Source of the DNA: Bog-473 sp963738135
Lineage (GTDB): Bacteria; Actinomycetota; Acidimicrobiia; Acidimicrobiales; RAAP-2
Length of the DNA: 64,000 nt
NCBI GenBank assembly: GCA_963738135.1
Contig: CAVTVK010000001.1
Span: 496,001-560,000 of the forward strand
Direction: 5' to 3'
The position numbers and the translations under genes were made by a program. Position 1 is the first letter of the stretch, and the number at the start of each line of letters is the position of its first letter. Of the stretch, positions 44,644-53,275 are shown one piece after another. The notes under the pieces are model-generated. The model was given only the letters and a program-made list of their open reading frames with translations. It did not search any database and was not told the origin of the DNA.

Positions 44644-45816
44644 TCAGAGGTAGGACACGGCTCGGTCCGACTCAGCGGTGAGCCCGTACTCGGGCCACTC
44701 CCCGCCGATGATGCTCTCCATGATTCCGTAACCCGTTGCGTCCCCCTCGCGCACTCGAATCGGCGTATCCCGCAACTGGCCCAGCAGCGCCAGGTGCTCG
44801 TCGTCCCAACAGTCAGCGATGTGCTCACCATCGAGCTGCAACGAGCCCATCCATGAGCCATGGATGTGACCCTTCCAGGACCCGTAGCCAGCGGTCTTGA
44901 GAAAGAATCCCGACTCCCCCAGCGCTTCGACCTCAATGAGGCGCGTTTCGCCGCTGTCCATCACGAGGTGCAGCTCCCCGCCCCGGATAAAGCGAGTGTG
45001 GGGGTCATAGCGCATGTGCGGCTCGGCGGATCGCACCACCGCCTGATGCCCGTCAGGCTCGTTGATGTAGGCCGACGTCCGGTTCCAGACACCACCGGTG
45101 GTGTGGATGGCCGCCTCGTAGAAGGAGCCGTCCAATCTGCGAAAGAACGACGGCGTCCACTTCATCATGCCGCGTGGAATGGCCGCTCCGTCTTCCTTCT
45201 TCCGGGAAGAACCGATCAAATCTCCTGGCGCAACGCCCACTGCCTGGCGGACACCCCAAGAGTGGTCACGAAATCCAAAGGCTCCTTCGTCCGCAAGCTC
45301 GTAAGTCTCATCGCCAACGGTGATCGTTCCCGTTGCCCAGCCGCCCTGGTGATAGCGAATCACGTTCACATCCACACGATTCGAGCGCCGGTTACGAACC
45401 AGGTTGCGTTCTTCGAAGAAGGGTGGCATCACGCCCGACAGGACGACGTCGAAGGAGATCGGCTGCACATCGTTCGGCTCGAGCCGCACCCGGATCCGCC
45501 GGAGCGGCTCGACCACCTCGTAGACGATCGGTCCAACCGCAGTCTCCTCTGGGGCCGTCCGGAGCTCACGGCTCCCTCGGACCGTCCACTGCTCACGACC
45601 ACGGGACACTCCTCCGAAGCCGTCGATGATGCCCCGGTTGTGGTACTTGCCGAGCCCGAAGTCCAGTTGGACCGAGCCGTCTGCACGAGCGATGGAGACC
45701 CAGAGCTTCTCCGTCCAGGCGTAATCGGACTCCCCGACCGTCGCGAAGGTATCGACGATCTGATGGTTCAGGGTCTCGTCCGCTCCCCGCAGGGCACCAA
45801 TGTCGTGAATCGCCAT
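44644..45816 (-). CDS. Conserved protein, CrtC/AttH lipocalin-like (DUF7064/7065 type)
   Basis: This 390-residue protein has no signal peptide or membrane segment. It contains a DHSWG motif (GAFGFRDHSWGVRQAVG), FFRRLDGSFYEAAIHTTGG and a beta-rich pattern throughout, as in the AttH/CrtC group of lipocalin-like proteins that bind or modify terpenoids and lipids. The family assignment is by motif memory only. It heads the operon with the P450 and kinase at 43448-44638 and 42366-43448. Operator copy 10 lies about 100 nt upstream. Confidence 0.6.
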   Translation of the reverse strand: MAIHDIGALRGADETLNHQIVDTFATVGESDYAWTEKLWVSIARADGSVQLDFGLGKYHNRGIIDGFGGVSRGREQWTVRGSRELRTAPEETAVGPIVYEVVEPLRRIRVRLEPNDVQPISFDVVLSGVMPPFFEERNLVRNRRSNRVDVNVIRYHQGGWATGTITVGDETYELADEGAFGFRDHSWGVRQAVGVAPGDLIGSSRKKEDGAAIPRGMMKWTPSFFRRLDGSFYEAAIHTTGGVWNRTSAYINEPDGHQAVVRSAEPHMRYDPHTRFIRGGELHLVMDSGETRLIEVEALGESGFFLKTAGYGSWKGHIHGSWMGSLQLDGEHIADCWDDEHLALLGQLRDTPIRVREGDATGYGIMESIIGGEWPEYGLTAESDRAVSYL

Positions 45817-45918
45817 TCCCTACCTCCAAAAAGGAAGAACTACCTGGTATGCCACCGTCAGACGACCTGCCCTTCGAATCAGAGCTCTCGCTGCTCTTCC
45901 CCCGGGTGAATCAAGTTA

Positions 45919-45934
45919 TTGATATTGATGTCAA
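45919..45934. promoter_or_regulatory. Palindromic operator (copy 10) upstream of the lipocalin-P450-kinase operon
   Basis: TTGATATTGATGTCAA is nearly symmetric (one arm position differs). On the minus strand it starts TTGACA, which could be the -35 of the operon that begins at 45816. The remaining bases between 45817 and 46019 show no gene. Confidence 0.72.
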
Positions 45935-46019
45935 ACTCTATCAAAGCAGCATGATTTCCTGCGAGCCGAAACCGAAGTCCGATGGCACAAGCTGGGCCCA
46001 GAATCGGAAGCCAACACCC

Positions 46020-47057
46020 CTAGGCGGCCTCGATCGCGTGGTGGTCCCGCACCGCTGCACAAGATCGACGGGCCATGGAAAGAAACATCTGATCGGCGGG
46101 TCCGTTCCGCGTTCCGGTCGACGTCATAGACCCGATAACGGTGATCATCGGTCCGTGAAGCAGGCCGATCCGGTAGTCGGCCGAACAGCGATCAAGCGTG
46201 TAGCCCTCGACGCCCTGAGCTCGCAGCTCGCCGTGGTACGTGCCCACGAGTTGCCTTTCCTCTTCTCGACGCTGCTCGATGGGGAGGCTGGTCCCGATGA
46301 AGTACCCGAGATCACGGCCAGGAAGAGCGGCCGTCAGGGTCTGCCAATCGACAACCACAACGTCCCGTCCCGCTGAGTCGAGCATCAGATTGTCGAGGCG
46401 GTAGTCACCATGGACCAAAGAGAACGGCTCAGGGTGGTTCATCTGCCAAGCGAGGAGCACTTCCGCGACGGATCGCAGAGTCAAGACATCGTTCGCGTTG
46501 AGTTCATCTGCGTAGCGGGTCACGAACTGGTCGGTCGCGGTTCCCGCCAGATCTGCCAGAAAGGCGGCCCGCTCCTCGGTGAGCGGTACAAGAAAGTCGA
46601 CCTGTTTGAGAAAGGGATCATTCCAGTGAGAGGCGTGGAGTCGCCCAAGATTTTTGACGGCCTCCGTCGCTTCTGCGAATGAGCATCCGTCTGCCTGCCG
46701 ACCTGGCTTTCGAGGAAAGAGATCCTCCAGCAGGAGCGTGAAGCTCGCCCCGTCATCACTTATAGCCGCGTACCGACACTCGGGTACTCGCACCCTTACG
46801 GTCGATGCGAGCTGCCGGTAGAAGCCGACTTCGTTTCGATGGGCGGTTGCCACACGCAGTCGGGAGTCCTCAGGACCCTCCGCTAATTTGGCCACCAGCG
46901 TCTGAGCGCACCCGTCCGCATCGATTGTCAAGCGATATGTTGAGGATGTCTGTCCGGTCCCGATTGGCTCGACCATCGCTGACCGCACCTCGGTCTGAAG
47001 GGCGCGGGTGAGCCACTCCGGGCTCAGTTCGGCGGCCGATCCCGCGACGGCTGTCAT
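46020..47057 (-). CDS. Phosphotransferase family protein (APH/EcKinase-like)
   Basis: About 345 residues. The kinase motifs are IGTGQTSSTYRLTI, LLLEDLFPRKPG in the hinge, the catalytic LVHGDYRLDNLML and VVVDWQTLTAALPGRDLGYFIGTSL. It is a second small-molecule kinase, different from the one at 42366. The ATG at 47057 overlaps the LLM stop as ATGA. Together with the LLM and P450 upstream it forms a coupled row; a hydroxyl group made by the P450 is a possible acceptor. Confidence 0.85.
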   Translation of the reverse strand: MTAVAGSAAELSPEWLTRALQTEVRSAMVEPIGTGQTSSTYRLTIDADGCAQTLVAKLAEGPEDSRLRVATAHRNEVGFYRQLASTVRVRVPECRYAAISDDGASFTLLLEDLFPRKPGRQADGCSFAEATEAVKNLGRLHASHWNDPFLKQVDFLVPLTEERAAFLADLAGTATDQFVTRYADELNANDVLTLRSVAEVLLAWQMNHPEPFSLVHGDYRLDNLMLDSAGRDVVVVDWQTLTAALPGRDLGYFIGTSLPIEQRREEERQLVGTYHGELRAQGVEGYTLDRCSADYRIGLLHGPMITVIGSMTSTGTRNGPADQMFLSMARRSCAAVRDHHAIEAA

Positions 47058-48175
47058 GCGCCGGACCATCCTGGATTGACCGGCTTGTGGCGCAACTCAT
47101 CCGGACGCTCGGCGCGATATGCCGCAAGGATCGGCTCGAGTTCGACCGGGGTCGCACCGTGGAGGATCACACTGTCCGCGCCGAGGTCGAACTGCCGGAG
47201 GATCGATTCGGTGCACTGGCGAGCCGTGCCGGTCGCTGCAGCGGCCATCCACTCGTCGGGTAGTAGGGTCGACAGATATTCGAGATCCTCGGTTGTCGCC
47301 CTCGCGTCAAACGCTCCCTTGAACCCCTCAACAAATGGGTCTGCCCGGAACCGATCGAGAACACTCGGGTCCCATTGGTTCGCTCGCACCAGTACGTCTC
47401 CGTATCCTCGAAGATAAGAGGCGAGCCGCCCCACAGTCTTTTTGAGCCGCAATCCTTCGTCGATGTGGTCCCCTACGGTCGCCAGAACGGACCAAACGCG
47501 GACCTTGCTCGGATCCCTGCCGGCGCGCTCGGCGCCGCGCCGCACCGCGGCAACTGACCGCTCGAGCGCCTCATCGGACAGGAACGTGTGGAGAACGACG
47601 GCATCCATACATCCACCCGCGAACTCGAGCGTCTTCTCGCCAATGGCCACGAGCATCACGGGAATCTCTTCATGAAAGGTATCGTCCTGATGTAGATACG
47701 GGTACCGCCCCGCCGGACCGTCGTGGCCTGCGATAGTGCCACCGCTCCATAGCTTCCGGAAGATAGTGATCGCGTCAAGAATTTGGTCGCTGCGTATCGG
47801 AGGCAGACCCATAGCTCGGAACAGTCCGTCGAACCCGCGCCCGAGGCCAAGCGTAAAGCGGCCTCCAGTCAGGCGGTGCATGGTTGTCGCGAACGTTGCT
47901 GTGATGAGTGGATGGCGAGTGTTGTGGTTCGTCGCCGCCGTGGCGATACCGATGCGCTCGCTTGCGGCCGCCGCTGCTCCGCAGAGAGTTGGCGCGTCCT
48001 TCAGATTGAAGCGCTCGGAGATGAAGGCTGCCCCCAATCCCAACTCCTCGGCCAGACGCACCTCATCAACAAGATCCCGAGGGGAGTCGGAATGACCAGC
48101 CAGCGTATAGAACCCCAGCTCCGTCATGAGTTCTTCGGATTCTCCAGCTCCATCTGCACCAGCGGACCTCGTCAT
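47054..48175 (-). CDS. LLM-class F420/flavin-dependent oxidoreductase
   Basis: About 373 residues. LGFYTLAGHSDSPRDLVDEVRLAEELGLGAAFISERF at the start, RIGIATAATNHNTRHPL, and RLTGGRFTLGLGRGFDGLF are luciferase-like TIM-barrel signatures. ATG 48175 overlaps the P450 stop (ATGA); the frame is open to 48328 but that part is inside the P450 gene. It likely uses F420 or FMN to oxidise or reduce a substrate made by the adjacent P450. Confidence 0.85.
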   Translation of the reverse strand: MTRSAGADGAGESEELMTELGFYTLAGHSDSPRDLVDEVRLAEELGLGAAFISERFNLKDAPTLCGAAAAASERIGIATAATNHNTRHPLITATFATTMHRLTGGRFTLGLGRGFDGLFRAMGLPPIRSDQILDAITIFRKLWSGGTIAGHDGPAGRYPYLHQDDTFHEEIPVMLVAIGEKTLEFAGGCMDAVVLHTFLSDEALERSVAAVRRGAERAGRDPSKVRVWSVLATVGDHIDEGLRLKKTVGRLASYLRGYGDVLVRANQWDPSVLDRFRADPFVEGFKGAFDARATTEDLEYLSTLLPDEWMAAAATGTARQCTESILRQFDLGADSVILHGATPVELEPILAAYRAERPDELRHKPVNPGWSGA

Positions 48176-49419
48176 CGCGCCGATACCTTCACCGGCATTC
48201 TCTTTATGCCGTTGATGAAATTGCTCACGAGATAGTCGGGCTCTCCGCATTCCATTGAGGAGACTCGCTCGGCAAGTCGAGAGAACAGGGCCCGGAGTTG
48301 GGTTCGTGCCAGGTTCGCTCCGAGGCAAAAGTGCGGCCCTCCGCCACCGAATCCCACATGAGGATTGGGGCTCCTGGTGATGTTGAACCTGTCGGGATCC
48401 GAAAACACAGATTCATCGTGGTTCGCTGACTCATAGAACATTACGACGGCGTCACCCTCGGCGATTTGCGTGTCCCCAAGCGTCGTATCGGTAGTAGCGG
48501 TCCGTCGAAAGTGAATTACCGGTGAGGCGGAACGCACCAACTCCTCTACAGCTGTACTGAGCAGGCTGCCGTCGTTGACAAGGAGGTCCCACTGTGCCGG
48601 ATTGTCTGCGAAGGATTTGAATGCGTGGCTCGTCGTGGTTTTCGTCGTATCGTTGCCGGCGGTGCTGAAGAGCACGAAGATGCCACCGAGCATCTGGTCG
48701 GACAGAGGTTGACCGTCAAGCTCGCTGTTCACCAGGGTCGACAGGATGTCGTCACCCGGATTCGTTCGACGTTCTGCGAGGAGTTCCGCCGCGATCCTGT
48801 GCATCGTCATGCCTGCTTCAATGGCGATCGCCGCTTTTTCGCTGTCGTCACCCGCAAACTCAGGGTCTTGTGCCGCAATCTGTGCCTCGGCGGCTGAGTA
48901 CAGGTCACCTCGCATCGATTCAGGAACGCCCATCATTTCGCTGATCGTCCACAATGGAAGCTTTCTTGCGAATTCCTGAACAACGTCCCCACCGCCACTC
49001 TCGACGAATTCGTCAACGATGCGCCGAGCCTCAGTCTGGATTCGATCTTGGAGTTGCGCGACGCGCCTCGGCGTGAAGGCGCCACTCACCACCCGTCGCA
49101 GCGCGGTCTGGCGTGGCGCATCCATCACCAGGAACGAGGCATTGAGCTCCAAGAGGTCCACCGGGATCTCACCCATTCCGACCCCTTGACCTGAGCAGAA
49201 GAGTTCGGGAGTCCGACTTATGTGCACCACGTCCGCATGACGGGTGACGGCCCAGAAGCCCCGGGCGGAGCGCACCATCCCGAAATCTGAGGGCTCCTGG
49301 AAACTCACAGGGATCGATCGCCTGAGTTCAGCGAAGGTCAAGGCACGAGCCGACGCCGGCTGAGACCAAAAGGCCAAAGAAGAGATGTTCGGCGTTGAAT
49401 CGGCACTCATGCCGGGCAT
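48172..49419 (-). CDS. Cytochrome P450 (CYP124/125-like features)
   Basis: This 415-residue P450 has the I-helix FVLFSTAGNDTTKTTTSHA, EELVRSASPVIHFRRTA, and the heme loop VGFGGGGPHFCLGANLARTQLR with Cys at about residue 365. The GGGGPHFCLGAN form resembles the actinobacterial CYP124/125/142 group that oxidises sterol side chains; this is suggestive only. The start may be ATG 49419 or ATG 49410. It lies 30 nt after the LLM at 49450-50445 and is coupled to the next LLM by ATGA. Confidence 0.9.
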   Translation of the reverse strand: MPGMSADSTPNISSLAFWSQPASARALTFAELRRSIPVSFQEPSDFGMVRSARGFWAVTRHADVVHISRTPELFCSGQGVGMGEIPVDLLELNASFLVMDAPRQTALRRVVSGAFTPRRVAQLQDRIQTEARRIVDEFVESGGGDVVQEFARKLPLWTISEMMGVPESMRGDLYSAAEAQIAAQDPEFAGDDSEKAAIAIEAGMTMHRIAAELLAERRTNPGDDILSTLVNSELDGQPLSDQMLGGIFVLFSTAGNDTTKTTTSHAFKSFADNPAQWDLLVNDGSLLSTAVEELVRSASPVIHFRRTATTDTTLGDTQIAEGDAVVMFYESANHDESVFSDPDRFNITRSPNPHVGFGGGGPHFCLGANLARTQLRALFSRLAERVSSMECGEPDYLVSNFINGIKRMPVKVSAR

Positions 49420-49449
49420 AGCACTCCTTACCTCGGTGATCTTCGTAGT

Positions 49450-50445
49450 TCAGCCGACTGCGTTAATGAAACGTTCCAACTCGCCGGGAATGTCGTCGCC
49501 CGCCGGTTGATACGCGATCTCGGTCACACCCACATCTCGAAGTTGAGCGACGCGGTCGCGCAGTTCCGCTGCTGTGCCCGTGAACGACACCTTCGAGAGC
49601 AGCTCGATACCCGCCGTGACCGCCGGACGGTCGCGATCGGTGACACGCGCGAGGTGGCCCTCATGCACAGCCAGATGGCGGCGGTCAGGGTCGATCTCTT
49701 CGATCGCCTCCCGCCACAATTGGCCGCCGGGCAGGGCATCGACCGCTTCGGCGCCTCTGCGCTCGTAGGCGCCGTGATACACGACCGCGAGGGCATGGCC
49801 GGCCGCGTTGATGACCCTCTCGTCGTTCAGGGTTTCGTTGGCCCCGAGGACTGTCCCGAACGTCAGAATGCCGCGCCATGAGGGCAGGTCATCTCCGATC
49901 GGGGGCATCCCGGACCCAAAGATCCCATCTCCGATGTCCGCGGCAAGCGCCCTGCCCTTGGGTCCGTCGGCACCGATAAATATCGGCACGTGCACAGGGT
50001 CCCGATCAAGCATTTTGATGACGGCGCCATCCCAGACCGCTTCCTTGCCCAGCAAGAGGCTCCGTACGACCCGGACGTAGTCACCGACGTCTGCCCAGCG
50101 CATTGGTGGTTGGCCCAGGGTGTAGCGACCGGTGAATCCGGCCCCGATCCCTGCCGCCGTTCGGCCGGGAGCGAGTTCTGTGAGGGCGGCAATCGCAGCT
50201 GCGTTCACCATCGGGTGGCGGAGTGACGGAATCAGCACTGCGGGGCCCACCCCGATGCGCGACGTTCGAAGAGCCGCCAAGCTCAGGGTCATCCAGACAT
50301 CGGGATAGAGCGCCGGAGAGTCGTAGCACCAGGCCCGCTCGTACCCCAATTGCTCCGCGAGGACGATGTGATCGGGGGTCGCAGAGGAGGGAGCAAAGGC
50401 GCAAGAGATATGCAGGGCATGAACCCCGTTCGGTTCGGCCGTCAC
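49450..50445 (-). CDS. LLM-class F420/flavin-dependent oxidoreductase
   Basis: This 331-residue protein has DHIVLAEQLGYERAWCYDSPALYPDVWMTLSLAALRTSRIGVGPAV split across its first barrel strands, and VPIFIGADGPKGRALAADIGDGI in the centre. It resembles 5,10-methylene-tetrahydromethanopterin reductase-like F420 enzymes. The GTG start overlaps the ADH stop (GTGA). It is one of four LLM genes in the window, each with a different neighbour, which suggests different steps. Confidence 0.85.
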   Translation of the reverse strand: MTAEPNGVHALHISCAFAPSSATPDHIVLAEQLGYERAWCYDSPALYPDVWMTLSLAALRTSRIGVGPAVLIPSLRHPMVNAAAIAALTELAPGRTAAGIGAGFTGRYTLGQPPMRWADVGDYVRVVRSLLLGKEAVWDGAVIKMLDRDPVHVPIFIGADGPKGRALAADIGDGIFGSGMPPIGDDLPSWRGILTFGTVLGANETLNDERVINAAGHALAVVYHGAYERRGAEAVDALPGGQLWREAIEEIDPDRRHLAVHEGHLARVTDRDRPAVTAGIELLSKVSFTGTAAELRDRVAQLRDVGVTEIAYQPAGDDIPGELERFINAVG

Positions 50446-51494
50446 GAGACGCCGTTGGGGACGATGACGGCCCGCCCCGTCACCCGACCCGCGGCCAAGT
50501 CTCGATAGGCGTCCAACGCCCGGTCGAGCGGGTACGTGTTGATTCGCGGCGTGATGAGCCCATGGGCAGCAAGTTCGAGCACGTCGGCCAGCTCAGAGCG
50601 ACTGCCCCAATACACGGACTGCAGAGACACCTCGTAGGCCTGGCTCAGGAATCCGAACGCCATGGAGCCACCTGCGACTCCGACAAGCGTGAGGTCCCCC
50701 AATGACCGGGTGCACGTCGCGCCGAGAGCGATGGTCGCATCTGTCCCGACGCAATCCAGAACCAGATCCGCTCCGCGTTTGCCGGTCGCCGTCTTCACGG
50801 CCTGGACCGCGTTGTCGTCGGCTACAAACGCCGAGTCTGCTCCGAGTGAGAGCGCAAGCTCGAGTGCACGAGGCTTGGTATCGAGGGCAATCACTCTGGC
50901 CGAGGATGTCGCTTTCAGGATCTGAATGGCGAGGTGTCCAAGGCCGCCGACGCCGATTACGAGCGCCGTCGACGTCGGCCCGAGCTTCTGCAGCGATCGG
51001 CGCACAGCGTGGTAGGGGGTCACACCTGCGTCGGTCAGGGGGGCGGCCTCAACGGGAGTCAAGCCCTCAGGAAGCGGGATGAGATACCTGGCATCGGGGA
51101 CGAGCATGTAGTCGGCCATCCCACCGTTCAGGCCGAGGCCGCCTCCTGCGCCGACCGACGGTGCGTTCGGCGCCTCGCAGTAGTTCTCCATTCCTACGCT
51201 ACAGCGCAGACAGGAGCCGCAGCCCCACGCACCGTAGACAGCGACTGGCTGACCCTTTTCGACCGACGTCACGCCCGTCCCGACAGAATGGACCCACCCG
51301 GCATTCTCGTGACCCAGAGTGAACGGCAGCGAAAACGGAACCGTGTCGCCTTTGCCGTGCATCATGTGGAGGTCCGAGTGGCAGGCCCCTGCCGCACCGA
51401 TATTGACCACGACTTGTCCGGGTCCCGGCGTCGGCTCATCTATCTCGACAAGTTGGGCTTCTTGGTGCCACGTGCTGATCTGAAGTGCGCGCAT
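50442..51494 (-). CDS. Zinc-dependent alcohol dehydrogenase (MDR family)
   Basis: This 350-residue enzyme has the catalytic zinc ligands Cys in GAAGACHSDLHMM and His-Glu in LGHENAGWVHSVG, the structural zinc loop CGSCLRCSVGMENYC, and the NAD-binding GVGGLGHLAIQILKA. It interconverts an alcohol and an aldehyde or ketone. It sits 33 nt after the SDR at 51528-52304 and overlaps the LLM start by GTGA, so alcohol oxidation followed by further oxidation fits. Confidence 0.93.
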   Translation of the reverse strand: MRALQISTWHQEAQLVEIDEPTPGPGQVVVNIGAAGACHSDLHMMHGKGDTVPFSLPFTLGHENAGWVHSVGTGVTSVEKGQPVAVYGAWGCGSCLRCSVGMENYCEAPNAPSVGAGGGLGLNGGMADYMLVPDARYLIPLPEGLTPVEAAPLTDAGVTPYHAVRRSLQKLGPTSTALVIGVGGLGHLAIQILKATSSARVIALDTKPRALELALSLGADSAFVADDNAVQAVKTATGKRGADLVLDCVGTDATIALGATCTRSLGDLTLVGVAGGSMAFGFLSQAYEVSLQSVYWGSRSELADVLELAAHGLITPRINTYPLDRALDAYRDLAAGRVTGRAVIVPNGVS

Positions 51495-51527
51495 CTGCCG
51501 TTCTTTCGTTCCAGTCGCTCGGATGCT

Positions 51528-52304
51528 TCAGCGGTCCCTGCTCAGCAGTCGAGGTGCTTCCCGATGCACCTCGCCACCATCAATCACCATCGTTTCTCCG
51601 TTGACCCAGGCGGCATCGTCGCTGACCAGAAAGAGCGCTGCATGCGCCACATCGTCCGGCTGACCAAGACGGCCCACGGGAATCGAGTCAAGATACGCTG
51701 CTCGCGATTTCGGTTGCGTGGGGGCGGTCATCGGTGTTTCCACGAAACCCGGTGCGATCGCATTGACACGGATGCCCCTGGGACCCAGCTCGAGGGCCGA
51801 GACGCGCGTCAGCATCTCGACCCCAGCCTTCGCGCAGCAGTACGCAACCATTCCCTCACCAGGTTGACGCCCGTAAATGGATGCGAGGTTGACGATCACG
51901 CCACCGGCACCATGAGCGAGCATTGCTTTTGCTTCATGCTTGACCGCGTGAAACACACCCGTAAGGCAGACATCAATGACGGCATTCCATTGCTCAGCCG
52001 AATGGTCGTGAACCGGTCCCAAAGTGCCAATGCCTGCAGCGTTGACGGCAATATCTACTCCGCCGAACGTCTCTCCCGCGAGGCCTACCAACCGCTCGAG
52101 ATCCTGCTCCCGGGTCACGTCAATAACTGCAATCGTGCAACGTTCCGCGCCGATGGACCGGCGGACTTCCTCGAGGAGCGCTTCATTGCGATCGCCAATG
52201 ACAACCATGGCACCCTCTTCGGCGAACAGCTCCGCCGTCCGTCGTCCGATGCCCGAGGCTCCCCCGGTGAGGACTGCCGTCCGACCCGCCAACCGATTGC
52301 TCAC
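51528..52304 (-). CDS. SDR family oxidoreductase
   Basis: This 258-residue SDR has LTGGASGIGRRTAELFAEEGAMVVIGDRN, NAAGIG, LASIYGRQPGEGMVAYCCAKAG with catalytic Tyr and Lys, and NGETMVIDGGEVH at the end. It starts the minus-strand operon SDR, ADH, LLM, P450, LLM, kinase (52.3-46.0 kb), whose promoter region carries operator copy 11. Confidence 0.92.
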   Translation of the reverse strand: MSNRLAGRTAVLTGGASGIGRRTAELFAEEGAMVVIGDRNEALLEEVRRSIGAERCTIAVIDVTREQDLERLVGLAGETFGGVDIAVNAAGIGTLGPVHDHSAEQWNAVIDVCLTGVFHAVKHEAKAMLAHGAGGVIVNLASIYGRQPGEGMVAYCCAKAGVEMLTRVSALELGPRGIRVNAIAPGFVETPMTAPTQPKSRAAYLDSIPVGRLGQPDDVAHAALFLVSDDAAWVNGETMVIDGGEVHREAPRLLSRDR

Positions 52305-52406
52305 CGTTCTGCCCTCATTCGGCGCCAGCCCCGTGGGCGAGCCGCTGACCTGTCATGACCCTCCGTTCTGGTCCGTAAATGTGGCGGAAGAAAGCGCAGT
52401 CATAAT

Positions 52407-52422
52407 CTGACATTGATATCAG
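52407..52422. promoter_or_regulatory. Palindromic operator (copy 11) between SDR operon and tandem-repeat protein
   Basis: CTGACATTGATATCAG is the shared palindrome with one arm mismatch. It lies between the SDR operon (start 52304, minus) and the unrecognised gene at 52451 (plus), 28 nt from the latter's GTG. It is the last copy seen; no further match lies to the right. Confidence 0.72.
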
Positions 52423-52450
52423 AATATGCTTTGAGTATAGAGTAGATTTT

Positions 52451-53221
52451 GTGACGCATCTCGAAGGAACACCCTCCGATCAGCTCCCCGATGTCCTTGT
52501 CACGGGCTCGACAGACGTGCGGATGGCCTTCATCTCGCTGTCCGCTCGTGAGCCTGATGGCCGCGACGCTGACTACATCGCCTGGCACTCTCTCGATCAT
52601 CGGCCAGAGCAGTACAGACTCGCCGGACTGCGTAACTCCTTGCGTCTGGTGTCCACGCCGGCATGCAGAGCTGTTCGTGCCGCAAGCGACAGTCACTACG
52701 ACGCGGTGGACCACGTGATGACCTACCTTTTCAGTGACCCAACTGCACTCTCGGGCTTCAACGACCTTGGTGCGGCGCTTCACGAAGGCGGTCGGATGCC
52801 GCTCCGCCTTCCTACCGTGGAATTCATGACCGCGGACCTGGCCGGGCGCGTGGCGGCCCCGAGCGCAGTGGCGGGCGCCGACGTCATCCCGTGGCGCCCG
52901 GCGCAGGGCGTGTACCTGATTATCGAGACGGCAGATGCCCCCGTACCCCCTGACGCTCTGATTGACGTCCCAGGTATCGCCGGCATCTGGTGGTACCGCG
53001 GTGCGCTCGCTCCGGCGCCGTATTCGACCGACGCCCGCGGCATGCAGATCACCTATTGCTATATGGACGACGATCCGGTCGCCACGGCCGAGCGCCTTGG
53101 GGATCACCTGCGTCGGCGCTGGGCCTCCCAAGACATCACAGGTCTCCTGGCCGCCCCCTTCCATGCCTTGGCGCCGTTCGACTGGGCGCGCTATCTCCCT
53201 GGGGGCGTCGAACCCGGATGA
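52451..53221 (+). CDS. Protein of unrecognised family, possible tandem dimeric alpha-beta barrel
   Basis: This 256-residue protein has no signal peptide. The core motif YIAWHSLDHRPEQYRLAGLR at about residues 45-64 recalls EthD-like barrels, which have WY..H..E in a similar helix. A second half repeats the pattern (GVYLIIETAD, VPGIAGIWWYRG, ITYCYMDDDPV), suggesting two alpha-beta barrel repeats. The C-terminus AAPFHALAPFDWARYLP is shared with the paralog at 62533-63293. I do not know its function. The GTG start lies 7 nt after a possible -10 (TAGAGT), so a leaderless start is possible. Confidence 0.6.
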   Translation: MTHLEGTPSDQLPDVLVTGSTDVRMAFISLSAREPDGRDADYIAWHSLDHRPEQYRLAGLRNSLRLVSTPACRAVRAASDSHYDAVDHVMTYLFSDPTALSGFNDLGAALHEGGRMPLRLPTVEFMTADLAGRVAAPSAVAGADVIPWRPAQGVYLIIETADAPVPPDALIDVPGIAGIWWYRGALAPAPYSTDARGMQITYCYMDDDPVATAERLGDHLRRRWASQDITGLLAAPFHALAPFDWARYLPGGVEPG

Positions 53222-53275
53222 CCGCGCAAACCGAGCCCGTCTTCGGTGGTTACGGCCGCGAGTGAAGGTGACGTC

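Noticed and set aside
50934..52358. Long plus-strand frame of 474 codons
   Set aside because: Antisense to the ADH and SDR genes, both with full motifs.
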